A stretch of 64,000 bases of DNA, from positions 868,001 to 932,000 of the forward strand of contig JAPNXP010000007.1 of NCBI GenBank assembly GCA_028753945.1, in the 5' to 3' direction. Shown here piece after piece: positions 1 through 11,533 of the stretch. This DNA is from Hexactinellida sp. DTS-2022. Lineage: Eukaryota; Porifera; Hexactinellida. The stretch's first letter is position 1. Every line of letters begins with the position of its first letter. The notes under the pieces are model-generated. The model saw only the letters and a program-made list of their open reading frames with translations. It was not told where the DNA came from and made no database searches. The translations under genes were made by a program, and so were the position numbers.

Positions 1-793
1 ATAAAAGCCTGGTGTGACAAGCCATCCTTTTTGAATTACTGTGATGATGGTCCCGGTAGGAGTATCCTAGTGGAGCCTAGCGGCAGGACGGTGGTACCCT
101 CCTGATGAGTCTCTGGAATGGGACATACCACCTCCATTAAAAGTCGACTCATGGGTCGGAGAGCGTAGGCGTCTCTGACTCATTACATTACAAACGGGTC
201 GAAAAGTGACATAGGGATGGGGGCAGGGCTTTATCAGGGGAGCTAGCGAGAGCTGACCCCCCCCCCTGGGCCCCTGGAGAATTTTGGAATACTATGAATT
301 CGTACTGTCCAATTTTCCTGGAATTTTTCGTTATGTAACGGCCCCTTATGGTATAGGGGATTATCGAGCACCTAAATATTTATATATTCAACCCATACCA
401 TGCCATATTCAAAAGGAGCGTCTCGCGCTCCTGGATAATTACCTGAAATTTAATTACTACCTCTAACTAGACAGCCTATTGAATAGGGCTAGTCAAAAGT
501 GATTGTAGACTGATTAGGCAAGCTATAAATTCAATATTTCAAGCGGCAAGTGTGGAATTCTTGCCTATCTCATTACTTTATAATAATTACAGATTTCAAT
601 TATATAAATAACACCTGAGTATCAAAGACGCCATTTAAATTATTTTTCACAATTATATTTCAATTATTTAGCCACCATCAAGAACTCGCTCATACTACAA
701 AGTTTATCATCCAAGTTTGTAGGCGATAACTTATCATAATTATAATACTTTACGTAACTTGTAGAGTATAAAGTTACATCGACACAAGGACGG

Positions 794-826
794 TGAAAGT
801 AGGGGGGGCTATAGCCCCCCTACTTT
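794..826. repeat. GC-rich near-perfect palindrome
   Basis: GAAAGTAGGGGGGGCTA is followed directly by TAGCCCCCCTACTTTC. The arms are about 16 bp with no loop, and differ only by seven G versus six C. Probably the terminal or fold-back portion of a MITE. Confidence 0.7.
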
Positions 827-1204
827 CCCCCTCATATACATTATACTAATTTAAATACTAGTAAAGGACATTTCAGTAACTATATGTGTTAGTGAGTGTC
901 ACCAGCCAGTCGTGAAAGTAATCGAAATATGACTTGAAAATTGATTTGGTTAGTGACTTGATATCCAATTTTGTATTATTTGTTGATGTTGTTTTCTCAA
1001 TACGTACTTTATTTATTTGGAAAATGACTTAGATATTTGGAAATGACTTGAAAATTGATTCAAATTATTTTATGTTGTTTTTTGAATTTATTTGAATGAT
1101 CTGAGAAATTAATTGTATATTGGAATTTTGTAATATCACTTCGTTCACCATGAAATTATAACATGACAAAGAAATGTCAGTGCTCGTAATGATCTTGGAA
1201 TGAG

Positions 1205-1345
1205 GGGTTTATCCAGGAGCGCGCCATACGCCTAGAAGCGTATAAATTGGGATATGTTTGCGTTTAGGAGCGCGAAAACTGCCGAAAGTTCCCGTAGAGT
1301 AATACAAAACTAACCTTTTAGGCGTACAAAATTCATACTCTAGTT
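1205..1345. repeat. Dispersed repeat (gcgcgaaaactgcc family)
   Basis: Contains TTAGGAGCGCGAAAACTGCC and the block ending TTTTAGGCGTACAAAATTC. An inverted, diverged copy lies at 5108-5226, a partial copy at 61368-61440, and more distant relatives at 45633-45815 and 50460-50615. No open reading frame of note, and family not identified. Confidence 0.6.
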
Positions 1346-2477
1346 GACCTTAGGACAGTTAGGAGTGTTCAATTCTACTCCTGTATAATACCCTGCTTGG
1401 AATATTTATTATTTAAACAATTGGTAAGAGTGTCTATTGTATATTGAGTAGGTGTAATTGCCCAAATTATTAATTATTCCTAGTTGTGAACTAAGAGTGG
1501 GAGAAATATCACTAACCCCGTAAAGTACCGTAGTAATATTTAGTTCGAATATTAATTGGGAATTTGTGGCCAATCGTAAGATTTGCAATACTATAGAGTC
1601 ATAGTCATAGACATAGAGTATATATGTCGCCCAATTATTTCGTTCTCTTATTTGAAGGTGGACATAGTTACACAGGTTAGCCCCCCTAGTTTTTATTAGC
1701 TTCCGCCGCCACTGTATCGACATAATGTTTATTGGTGGTTAGAATAACCAAAGAATGTTCAATTAATTAATACACATATTAAAAGTTTGTTCATTTTGTA
1801 CAATAGCTAAAATTACTTATGCAAAATATGTAATAAATAATTAATGTTAGTCATTACTTTCATCTGTTAATTAATTAAGCAGCAAAAAACAAGGTTTATA
1901 TAATAGTATAATTATAATATTATTTCTTTTTTATCACAATTATTTGTGTACCTTTTTACGTAGAGAATTATCTCAAATACTTTGTCAAATAATAAAAAAT
2001 TAGCAGTTAGATGTAGTAGCCGCCCAGAAATTATTATATTTAATCAATGATTTAATAGTTATAAAAATAATTCTTATAGAGAGTGGCTTATGCTGGCCAT
2101 AACAAAGTTTAATTTGACGATCACATGTTGTGTCTGATTTCACCACTAATAATATTAGAGAAGCTTATTAATTTTCGACATAGCATCTAATATACATTTT
2201 TAATGAAATTTCTAATAATTTACAATAAAATTACGTATTTATTCTGAAATTTTGAATCTTTTTAATTCCATTCCATTTGGCATGAGCACTAAACTGGACA
2301 AAAGAAATACCTTCTTATACATATCTAGTTACACTGAATATTAATATGATCTATTATCTGTTTTTGAGATAGTAACACAATATCAACTAATCCTGCTTGC
2401 AAACCAGTATATATAGGTATAGATATTCCAGGATATACAAAATCAGTAAATATATCACATCATCAAATCAAATAAAA

Positions 2478-3131
2478 ATGTCTGACATATCTTTGTCAAT
2501 GAAGTCAATACAAAAACCAACTCTAAAGATCATTCTTCTCGGCGATTTCACAACAGGAAAATCAACTTATATGAAAAGCCTTTCGAAAAAGCTTCATAAA
2601 CCTCAACTGCTAGATAGAATTGAGTGTCCAGATTGTACAATTAATCAGGAATCGTTTCGAGTAGAATTACACGATCCGCCGGGAGGAATAGAAGAATTTC
2701 GTAGCTTAAATCCGAGTTATTATCGTGGGGCTGTCGGCGTTATATTCTTTTACGACCAAACAAACTATAGTACATTCGAGAGTATTAAAAGTTATTGGTC
2801 TAGGCAATTAGAGGAGTTTAGGCGACCACGCGAACATGAGCTTGAAAAACCTGTTATGATGCTTGTAAGGAATAAATGCGACCAAAATAACATTAATTTG
2901 GTGAGTGATTTGGAGGAAAAAGCACTTTGTAAAGAATTAGGCATTTCATTACGGAAGAAGGTTGTTTCTAAAACGGGTTCGCATGTGAAGAGATCTTGGG
3001 AGGCCCTCATGAACCATGTAGTGCGACATGTGTCCGTAAATTTGAAAAGAAACGAATTTGTTTCGTTAGACGCAACAATTAGCTTATTGGATGATCCTGA
3101 AGAATTCCAGAAAACTTGTTGTTTTAAATAG
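2478..3131 (+). CDS. Atypical Rab-like small GTPase
   Basis: Encodes 217 aa from the ATG at 2478, chosen for its AAAA context and because it gives a normal Rab length. The frame stays open to an earlier ATG at 2397, which would add an uninformative 27-aa leader. Visible motifs: P-loop GDFTTGKST at residues 22-30, the DxxG of switch II as DPPGG at 66-70, NKCD at 132-135, SKTG at the SAK position 164-167, and a C-terminal CCFK that fits the Rab CCXX geranylgeranylation signal. Rab-family GTPases act as GTP-dependent switches on membranes. Two positions are odd: the residue equal to the catalytic Gln of switch II is Gly70, and the residue matching Ras Gly12 is Phe24. Slow hydrolysis or an atypical nucleotide cycle is therefore likely. 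Intronless. The subfamily is not clear. Confidence 0.75.
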   Translation: MSDISLSMKSIQKPTLKIILLGDFTTGKSTYMKSLSKKLHKPQLLDRIECPDCTINQESFRVELHDPPGGIEEFRSLNPSYYRGAVGVIFFYDQTNYSTFESIKSYWSRQLEEFRRPREHELEKPVMMLVRNKCDQNNINLVSDLEEKALCKELGISLRKKVVSKTGSHVKRSWEALMNHVVRHVSVNLKRNEFVSLDATISLLDDPEEFQKTCCFK

Positions 3132-3670
3132 TTAACAAACAATTCACTTTGTAACATGTTTGTATATCCGCTCTTTTATTGTGAATTTAAACATTTTTTG
3201 ACTCAATTAAGTTAAATTTCATAAATTTTATACTAGTATCATGGATGGCAGTGACAATTGCTATAATTATAGAACGTTTTCAAACAATTGAGACATTTAA
3301 TTTTTCATATATTAACCTGAACTATCGGTAATTAGAAAGAGACCATTTCCATTTGAAACGTGGTTCAAACTGTTTATATCATTGGCCACAGTAAGATAAG
3401 AAAAACAGTAATACAAAAGTTAATAAGATTGGGGCACCATATCACCTACAGTCGAAATCAGGTTTTTTGACACCAGATTGTTTTCTCATCGGGGACTTTT
3501 TGTTATCAATCCTTATTTATTCTATTGTTTTAGCATTCGTACAATTCCATTAAAAAATATTCGGATTTTTAAGTCGCCTAGCAGTGTAATCGAATGGACA
3601 TAAAACCCCAATTTCAACAGTATATATTAATAAACTATATAAGTTATGTAATTATATGAATACCCAAATG

Positions 3671-3947
3671 CAGTGGCGGACACTAGGGGGGGCGAGGGGG
3701 GGCGGTCGCCCCCCAAATAATTTCGAAAGAATAAAGTTTAAAGAAATTTTAGCCAAAAAGTGGAAACACAAGGAATCTTTTACTTTAAAAGTGGAAGGAG
3801 TGCGTACAAATTATAATTTGAAACAACAACACCAAAATAGCATAATTATATAGCGAAATTGAGAAAAGACACTACTAATCCTCAAGTGTTCAAATAATTT
3901 CCCAACTAATTTCGCCCCCCCAATATTTCGTCAAGTGTCCGCCACTG
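3671..3947. mobile_element. Non-autonomous hAT-type MITE with 8-bp TSD
   Basis: Termini CAGTGGCGGACAC and GTGTCCGCCACTG are inverted repeats. The 8 bp on the left (3663-3670) and right (3948-3955) are both CCCAAATG, a perfect target-site duplication. Element length is 277 bp. CAGTGGCGGA-type ends with an 8-bp duplication are characteristic of hAT transposons. There is no transposase inside, and the 65-aa ORF across it is not a gene. Confidence 0.85.
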
Positions 3948-5230
3948 CCCAAATGTTATATTTACATCCATTATGTTTTACTATTAGTAGACTTGTCACA
4001 CTCCATAGACTAGAATTAAGATTTTAATTTATCCACGTATGGAGTTGTTAGCGTTATAAGAATCTGCAACAATAATTATCGCTATAATAATGAGGCTGTA
4101 TTTTGCATTATTCTCTTGTTTTGCCTTTTATGGTTTGAAATCTTACATTATCCAAATATAATCAGGTTTCACATAAAAATGGATTCCTTTATGTAAGATT
4201 TCTAGAATTCCATCTCTTCTATTATTCCTGTACAGTAAGATATAATATTATTTGCAATTGTTGGGATTATGGAAGTAATTTGAGCTTTTATTATCTTGAA
4301 CCTTAGGTGAGAGCCACCAAAATTTGGGTCATTTAAAAGTATTAATTCTACTATTAAATTGTTATCGATACTTAAAAAACTTCGTAACCAAAAAATTCCA
4401 AAAAACGAATTGTGGGATAATTTATCAGGGGCGTCGATTTGAAAAGCAGATTGAATGGAAATATTAGGGAGGGTTTATAATTAGTGAATCTGAGAAATTC
4501 AAGAGAACATGGTATTTAAAAGGTTATCTACTATGGGTTGCCTAAATGCAAGTTACGGACCAAATATTTCAGTAATATTTGGTCCGGCCAGACCAAATAA
4601 TAACCAGGACTAAATATTTCAGACTTTTTTGGTCGATGATGAGAGTAATGTTTTTTTGATGTGTCTTTGTAAAGTCATGTCAACATTGAAATTTGGCTTA
4701 TTGGTAGTGACTAGGTCGCTCAAATAGTATACGAATTAATCTCGAGGGAAGAAGAATGAGTGAAATGTTTTCCGCAAATGGACCAAACAAAAGAAGCTTG
4801 AAGTACACTAATGGTTAAAATAAATGTTGTTAAATTAAAATTATTTAACTGATTACGAAAATATGAATATTTTTTGAAGTATTGCTCTCATCATCTAAAT
4901 ATTTTACCCTATGAACACAATAATATATACCAAAAACTCTGAAACATTAGGTGTGTTTTTTTGGCCGGCCGGACCAAAATATCACGGACCGAATATATCG
5001 TGAGAGTAAGCATAGGAAAACATAAAATACTTCAGAAATGTAATAAGTGTCTCTGACTCATTGCTTGCAGTATGAGTGTCATACAGGAATTCAGGGAACA
5101 ATAGTTATGACAAGGTCACTAGAGTATGATATGAATTTTGTGCGCCTAAAAGGTTAGTTTTGTATTACTCTATGGGGACTCTGGCAGTTTTCGCGCTCCT
5201 AAACGCAAACATATCCCAATTTGTAAACCT

Positions 5231-5258
5231 CTATTATTATTATTATTATTATTATTAT
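5231..5258. repeat. TTA trinucleotide microsatellite
   Basis: Uninterrupted TAT/TTA tract inside AT-rich sequence. Confidence 0.85.
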
Positions 5259-5577
5259 CTAATTTAATTTAATTAATTAAAAATACCTTGGATTTAAATA
5301 TCCAAGTGTTAGTGTACATTATTATGGACAGTTCATTACGAAGATATTAGTTACAGACTTACAGTATTCTAAATAGTTACACGGATTTTCAATTCTTTAA
5401 GGCAGCTTTTCTCTTGTAACGTTAACTATCCTAACCATAGGAGTCGTAAATACGAGGGATGAATCCTTCGGCCAATGAAATCCAGGGCCGTAGTTCGAAC
5501 TACTTCTATGTAAGTGTATCATCATTAATAATTGTCGACTGTACAGGGATTAAAACTATTTTTGCTGTTTAATACAT

Positions 5578-5645
5578 ACAAGCTGCTCGTCCGCGCTACG
5601 CGCGTTATTACAACTTGCACTCGGGCCTGTGGCCCTCGCTTGTAT
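5578..5645. repeat. Hairpin-rich repeat end
   Basis: Contains CGCGCTACGCGCG and GGGCCTGTGGCCC, two short stem-loops in a row. Related blocks lie at about 5982-6045 and 28742-28795. The string of small GC hairpins recalls the 3' ends of the Helitron-like elements at 13805, 44915, 53483 and 56730. Confidence 0.5.
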
Positions 5646-6938
5646 TCATGGCAAATACCTTTTCAAATGTTATGCCAGTTGTATTTAAATAATGTGGAGT
5701 GTAACGGAAATTTAACGAAAATTATACATCCCTTTCCTTACTTCAAGTTTTTTGCCATTTTGGAATAAAAAGTACGATCTGTGACATTCGTAATCCTTCT
5801 CCCCCCTCGAAAGCGTTACGTAACGTTCGAAGGCCTCATACGCAGGTTAATTATATTACGGGAAATCATTTAGGAATTATAATAGCTGGCCGCTAACCTA
5901 TGTACAAATGACCGTGTATAGAGCAACCTTTAGCAGATTCTACTTTACAGTATGTAGTGGCCCCCTAAGCAGTATATTTAAGCTGACCGACCGCGCTACG
6001 CGCGTTCTCACAACTTATTCTCGAGCCTTCGGTCCTCGCGTGTATTTACAACAATTATGATTCCTTAATTAGATAAGACAAATTTGTTACATCAGGAAGA
6101 AAGTAAACAGCTCAAACTTTTAGACTAAATCATAATAATATATGCTCATGAGCCTCGGTAAATTAATACGTTAATTCTTGCTAAAAAACTCATTGATACG
6201 AAAATTATTCTTAACTGACAAATATATATTTTTTCGGGTTTATGAGTAGCAAATCTGAAATCAAATTGATTAATTAATCAAAAGTTTGGAAATGAAGATT
6301 TTATAAGGTGGAATGAAAGGTTTTAGTTTAACTTTTACTAAATAGACTATTTATGCGATTAATGGGACTATTAAAGTACTAACTTATAGGGTAAAATTTA
6401 TTGGTCAAATGTATTGACCCAGAATTATTTGTATTTATTTTTTCAGCCAATTAAATTGCAGTCTCAGTTAGGCTCTCTATAATGCATAATTAACAGCTGA
6501 TAGTTTTGACACCTTTTGAGAGGGAAGACATGAATATTTTTCTTAGATATTAGAACTTGTTCCTAGAAACATTATTCCCTACCCCCCTGCCAAATTTCAA
6601 GTATGCAGCTCTTACCAGTTCCTCAATCAATTCCGAACAAAAAAAAAAATAAACAAATCATTGTGATTTAATATATAAGATGTACAGGGATTTTTTGTTT
6701 GGACAAATTACTGATCGTGAGTCCGTAATTTTAATTTATGTCAACCTTAATAAATATAAATAGCATTATTGTATTTCTTGCCATGCTTTCTGCATTGACA
6801 ACATAAATGCAATGTCTTTGTGTAATTCCTCTGGTATAGGAATTCCCCAGAAGAGCGAGCGTAGCGACTCGCGAGCGAGAAAAACTTTTTGGTTGCCCAT
6901 AGATTTTTGCCAACTAAATAGGTTAGCACGTATGACTT

Positions 6939-6972
6939 TTACCCGGAGTTTACCCGGACTCCGGGTAAACTC
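6939..6972. repeat. Inverted repeat hairpin
   Basis: CCCGGAGTTTACCCGG is followed by CTCCGGGTAAACTCC, giving a strong stem. It sits next to a GCGAGCGTAGCGACTCGCGA hairpin block at about 6853-6882. Function unknown; probably transposon debris. Confidence 0.5.
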
Positions 6973-7159
6973 CAGGTGGTTTACAACGCCCATGATCCTA
7001 ACAAACAACCAAGTGACTGCTTAATTGATTTAAACGAAATGGGCTAAAATAAAACTTCCAACACACTATATGGGTCCTTACTTTCCGAAACACCTTTCTG
7101 GAATGGTTCGACACCTTTATAGTGATATTATATAATGACATTATGAAAATGTAAAATTA

Positions 7160-7255
7160 CAGCTGTGCCGACAGCATTTTCTTTAGGAGGCACTACTAAT
7201 CAACCAAACACCAAAATATTGTGCCTTCAAAGGAATATGCTGTCAAGCACAGCTG
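7160..7255. repeat. Fold-back element
   Basis: CAGCTGTGCCGACAGCAT at the left pairs imperfectly with ATGCTGTCAAGCACAGCTG at the right across about 60 bp. Looks like a short MITE. No clear target-site duplication was found. Confidence 0.55.
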
Positions 7256-7408
7256 ATTTCAATAGAGAAATTAATGTACAGCATACATCTTTACCTATTA
7301 TACCTTACTTATTCGAGTGTTTCTCTCTTTTTTAAATAATTGTACTGTTTCTATTCCCCTGTTACCTGGACAAACAGCTATTCTGTTATAATAATATAGA
7401 TTCGTAAT

Positions 7409-7583
7409 ACAGTAGATGTCGGATATAAGCACACCGGTTATAAGAACATATCGGATATAAGCACACTATGTTGGGAAACGGTTGCCATATACCCTGTATA
7501 ATTTGTCGGTTATAAGAACATGTCGGTTATAAGCACATTAAGTGCAGTTCCCGACGATGTGCTTATAACCGGCATCCACTGTA
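7409..7583. mobile_element. TA-flanked MITE, CAGTRGATGYCGG family (copy 1)
   Basis: Ends TACAGTAGATGTCGGATATA and CCGGCATCCACTGTA form terminal inverted repeats with TA at each outer edge, as in the Tc1/mariner-pogo superfamily. Three relatives occur at 12168-12328 (inverted), 40294-40417 and 58293-58452. No coding capacity. Confidence 0.8.
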
Positions 7584-7953
7584 TTACGAATTAACTAAGA
7601 ATAAGCGAGTCCTGGTAGTGGATGTTTATCCGTCGCCAGAGGACTAAAACTCGTTTCATTTATTTGTTTACCATTTCCTAGACAACAATAGTAGAAAGTA
7701 AATATAAATAAATTGTGACGTCGAAATGTGGGATCTGCATATTTAGTATACATAGTACATACATACCTAATTACCTATGCTATTTCATTATTTTGCAGTT
7801 AGTCTCTATCTCATATACGAATTAGTTCTCGGTCACTTCTCCAGATTACTCACGTCTCTTTGGGACATGTCTATTTATGTCACAAAGCGACCGAGACCTA
7901 ATATGGCTCTTTCTTTTTGATGATACTTATTATACTAGCTATATTTAAGATTA

Positions 7954-8850
7954 ATGTGTGAATACTCACCTCAACAAGACAACAAGTATAAAATTCAAAT
8001 ATTCTTCAGTGATTGTATAAGCAGTGTGACATTATATTTCTCTCCTAATAATACTTTCGCACATGTCCAAGAAATAGTTTCGAAAATGGTAAAACACAAA
8101 CTTCTAAAGTGCATTCAGAAATTCCCTTTCATTCCTATTTCTAGAATCAAACTAATCCCTTGTATGGGTCTTAATATTTTGACTGCATTTAAGCCTCACA
8201 GTAATGATACTATGGACAGTATTTTTGGTCCGCTACCTCCATTACAGTGCAAAGATGAAGATTCTTACTCTTTTAGAGCTGATCTGAGTTCTGATGGTCT
8301 CCTTGGAGGTAAATGTCGTTTAGAAATAATTGATAAATATTTCGTTGTTAAAAGCAATACCAATGAGCATAACGATATACGATTCGAAACCTTTAGACTC
8401 TGTTGTTCCTCGCATGTATTCCATCCTGATTATAATTACGCTGGTATTGTACTGTATGCTTATGAAGATCAAACTGATTGGAGGTTAAACTCTCGCCATT
8501 GTAAATCAGGTTATACTGTAATACTAGACACAGACAAACTCGCCAAGTTATCGGAGGAGGAAAACTGGCCCCAAACAGAAGGAGTAGTCCATGGTCTTGT
8601 GTACTATTACGTTTTCCGGTGTGACATTGGAAACACAGTTGGGGAAGGATTTTCAATCATGAAGGGTGTTGTAAAGTGGAACTCTGGCACTTTAAACTCG
8701 AGAGAGACTGGTTACCATGATAAGGAGAGGATAATTTCAGATACAGGGAAGAATGTCCTAGACCAAATGATTCGCGTTTGGAAGGAATTTGGGATTAAAT
8801 CCAAATCTCTCCCAACGGAAAGCTGTAGGAACTTTCCGTTCTCAAATTGA
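7954..8850 (+). CDS. Uncharacterised intronless 298-aa protein
   Basis: A single open frame from ATG at 7954 to TGA at 8850, in a region where other frames are closed every few dozen codons, so it is probably real. I do not recognise the family. No signal peptide, membrane segment or obvious nucleotide-binding motif is visible. The middle (about residues 105-250) alternates hydrophobic and polar residues as in a beta-rich fold, including GLLGGKCRLEIIDKYFVV and YNYAGIVLYAYED. The C-terminal part carries a short amphipathic stretch (NVLDQMIRVWKEFGI). It sits 473 bp upstream of the PPM1 start on the same strand, and both lie between inverted copies of one MITE family. It could be a fast-evolving host protein, a captured element protein, or one exon of a larger gene. 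Confidence 0.55.
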   Translation: MCEYSPQQDNKYKIQIFFSDCISSVTLYFSPNNTFAHVQEIVSKMVKHKLLKCIQKFPFIPISRIKLIPCMGLNILTAFKPHSNDTMDSIFGPLPPLQCKDEDSYSFRADLSSDGLLGGKCRLEIIDKYFVVKSNTNEHNDIRFETFRLCCSSHVFHPDYNYAGIVLYAYEDQTDWRLNSRHCKSGYTVILDTDKLAKLSEEENWPQTEGVVHGLVYYYVFRCDIGNTVGEGFSIMKGVVKWNSGTLNSRETGYHDKERIISDTGKNVLDQMIRVWKEFGIKSKSLPTESCRNFPFSN

Positions 8851-9322
8851 ATTTAGTATTTGTAAATGTAATACATCCATAAAATGTTACATAACTATTA
8901 TCTCTTATGTTTTGAAATATTTATCACTTATACATATATTTTTATATATCTTCTATTGTTCTTCCTTTTGATTCTTAATATTTTATAAGACTATGATTTT
9001 GACCTTTGGTGACCTCAAAAAGGTTAAAAAATGTCCAATTCGAAATTTTCTTTCGGAATTCGATAGATTGTGTATTAAAGTATAGTTGGAAAGCTTAAAC
9101 AAGTCTTTTGCATTATTAAATAATATACATAAACCCACGCCACTATCTCCTTAACTTCCCTTTGTCATTGTGGGGGTCCGAGGCATAGTATGCATCTTCT
9201 CCTTTCTGCAAAGAAAAGGAATATTTGTTCGAACGTTAAGTAACGCGACATGCTATTACGAACACCACTGTAGTTATAACGAAGTTGGTCAGGCTGAAAC
9301 CTAACCAACCTGACCGTATCCT

Positions 9323-11422
9323 ATGACCTCACACTTTAAAATCAACACAAGGGGTATTGTTATTAATTTAGTTATTCCCAGGGAAATACAACATTCAGTA
9401 TTTACAAATTATACTTTATTTGTGCATAAGGCTAGGATGTCGTTCGGAATGGATTCGGTGCCCCTCGAATTGGAGCAAATGAACCAAACTCCCAAGCCAT
9501 TCCACGACGAGTTCTCTCGTCCCAAATTTCTCAAACTTACGAACGAAGACATTGAGGAGGGCAGAGACCACTTGACTCGCGTAATTCTCTTTCCGGGGAA
9601 TGACGTAACTAGGGAGTCCCTTCCCTGGAATGCTGGATACGCTGAGGTGATAAACGCCGGTAAATCCGATAAGAACGAAGACCAATCTTGGTTGTTTGCC
9701 GGTTGTATGATCTCCGAATCCGGTTCGAAACAAATGAAGCCATCACAGGAATTCCTGGGCACTTCTCTCGCGAAAAGAGAAGACTCGATTGCTGTTGTTA
9801 TGTTCGGTGTGTGCGACGGTCACGCGGGCTGGGGGGCCGCTCTGTTTGTTTCCAAAGTGCTGGCTGCTAGAATCTCAGAGCGATTGGAAGCTATTAAGCA
9901 TTTCCTATTCAAATCCATTGAAACTGGTAACGAATTCATTTACAAGTCTCCTAATAACATATACCTACAAGGTGATGTTATTCCTACTTTAATGCAAGAA
10001 ACTATTACAACCGAGAACCTAGTTACGGGCGTGTTAGAGGAATGTTTTCGCGAAATGGATGACGAAATCCGTCGTAATCTCTCTACATATGAGATCACGG
10101 GTGGCTGCACATGTCTGGTTGTGCTTATTATGATGGGGAAAGTGTTCGTGTCAAACGCCGGGGATTGCAGAGCTATTCTGGTTAGAAAGAAGAAACAGGG
10201 AGGCTTCTGCATCGAGGAACTCAGCGTGGATCATAATCCCATCACAGACAGACAGAGAGTGCAGTCCATAGCGTATCTGCAGCCGGAGCTGTTGGGTAAG
10301 GCTGTCCGTTAATTCCGTAATTCTAACACGCAAGGGAAACATAAATTTAGTCGAGTTAGCGAATTTTCGAATTTTCGAACAGGTATTGTATGGGAGGGGC
10401 TTTCAAAGGAAAAATCAAATTGTTCGAATTTATGGTTGTCGACTGTATATTCAATTGTTTGATTAGTTCTTTTATTATGAACATTCAAGGGACTAAAAAT
10501 TGAGTTTATAATAGAGACACTTCATAATAAGCGAACCCCCACTTAATTTATATTTATATAATTCCCCTGATGCCCTAGCCTAGGGCATCAAAAAACCCAT
10601 TTACAGTTTATAAGAAACCCATATACTCTAGGTCAGTACTACGGACGGCTGGAGCTCGAGCGGAGAGCGCGTAGGAAAGACGCCGACAAGAGCGAGGACG
10701 GAAAGCCGACTCGCCTCCTATTCAGAGACGCCTACATGCGTGGGTGGGCCCGACGCGACATCACAGAGGATGACGTCAACAAGATCCCAATGGTGATCGG
10801 TCGGGACAAGCGGGCCAGACTGCTCTCCACGATAGGAACCACTCGCGGGTTCGGGGACCACGATCTGACCTGCCAGAGTGGGATGTACATAAAGCCGTTT
10901 ATGACCTCTGGGCCTGAGGTCACGGTGTACAAACTAACCGACAGAGAGCATACGCCAGATGACGTCATAATCCTAGCATCAGACGGGCTATGGGAGTGTC
11001 TGACTAACAAAGATGCGGTCGATACCGTCTCAGCCACGCTGGAACAGTTCCCGTCAGAAGACCCGATGCGCTATCGACAGTCAGCTGTTGATCTCGTGCG
11101 GCGCGCGAGGGGAGAAAGCTCGAATCGATCCTGGAGAACTCCAAATGATGATTTCGCGAGTATGGATGATATTTCGTGTTTTGTTATTCCGGTGCATCAG
11201 CATAGTAAGGCGCCGAAAACTCTAGTTTCTACTGCGACCACTGCGAAACACGGAGCGGACTACAGTGACTTTATTGATGTGAATGTTCAGGTTATTAAGC
11301 CGTCGGAAAGCAGCGGCGAGGGGTGTAGCCAGGCTAGCAACGAGTTGGTTGAAAGGAATGTGTTGATTGAGTTTGAAGCTTCATCTTCTCACATGGTTCC
11401 TATTAGCGATTCTAGCTCTTAA
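9323..11422 (+). CDS. PPM1H/J/M-like: PPM1H/J/M-family PP2C protein phosphatase, two exons
   Basis: Metal-dependent Ser/Thr phosphatase. Exon 1 is 9323-10295 and exon 2 is 10632-11422, joined by a GT-AG intron (10296-10631) splitting a Gly codon; the join restores a family-typical LLG-QYYGRLELERR. The full frame is 587 aa; ATGs at 9437 and 9452 fit the family's N terminus better and would give about 549 or 544 aa (human relatives about 460-515). Family-specific blocks: PWNAGYAEVINAGKSDKNED, DGHAGWG (metal-binding Asp at residue 165), GGCTCLVVLIMMGKVFVSNAGD, TIGTTRGFGDHDL, ILASDGLWE, DDISCFVIP. Metal-binding Asp residues and the Arg-Gly-Phe-Gly-Asp block are present. The C-terminal 70 or so residues are Ser-rich and not conserved. 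An AATAAA lies at 11528. The intron is filled with transposon remnants. Confidence 0.9.
10296..10631 (+). other. PPM1 intron carrying MITE fragments
   Basis: Donor GTAAGG and acceptor CTCTAG are canonical. The sequence from about 10301 to 10545 resembles the MITE fragment at 12044-12117 (TTCGAA..CAAGGGAAA, TCGACTGTATA) and part of the element at 39962-40164 (TTATTATGAACATTCAAGGGAC). The intron therefore appears to be largely transposon-derived. Confidence 0.65.
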
Positions 11423-11527
11423 GCACTGACAGTTAATTGTTTGTAATGAATTTGTGTTTATATTTGTATATATACGATGCTCTTCAAATCTGAATATTTT
11501 TTAACTGATTGATTCTGGTTTGGGATT

Positions 11528-11533
11528 AATAAA
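11528..11533 (+). terminator. Poly(A) signal for the PPM1 gene
   Basis: AATAAA 106 bp after the stop codon, the first such hexamer downstream. Confidence 0.5.

Larger units (their letters stand above)
1..2396. other. Intergenic, repeat-derived, no gene seen
   Basis: No convincing coding exon is visible on either strand. The stretch holds a GC-rich near-palindrome at 794-826 and one copy of a dispersed repeat at about 1205-1345 whose relatives lie near 5108-5226, 45633-45815, 50460-50615 and 61368-61440. The first 280 bases are less AT-rich and contain short hairpins (for example the complementary arms GGTGGTA at 90-96 and TACCACC at 126-132). They look like a piece of some repeat, but I cannot name it. 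Confidence 0.5.
3132..7953. other. Long intergenic region filled with mobile-element debris
   Basis: No gene is recognised. It contains an intact hAT-type MITE (3671-3947), GGTCC-rich inverted elements (about 4555-4635 and 4955-5000), a dispersed repeat (5108-5226), a TTA microsatellite (about 5231-5258), two hairpin-rich repeat ends (about 5578-5645 and 5982-6045), a short GC-rich hairpin block (6845-6975), a fold-back (7160-7255) and a TA-flanked MITE (7409-7583). Short ORFs over 6731-7024 on both strands overlap one another and lie in the hairpin block, so they are not credible genes. Confidence 0.6.

Noticed and set aside
90..139. Hammerhead-ribozyme-like CTGATGAG followed by a short hairpin, enclosed by GGTGGTA/TACCACC arms
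   Set aside because: The second conserved core element (GAAA before stem III) and a proper cleavage-site context are missing. At best a degenerate relic.
284..466. 60-aa open frame
   Set aside because: Starts at TTG, has no motif, and lies in repeat-like DNA.
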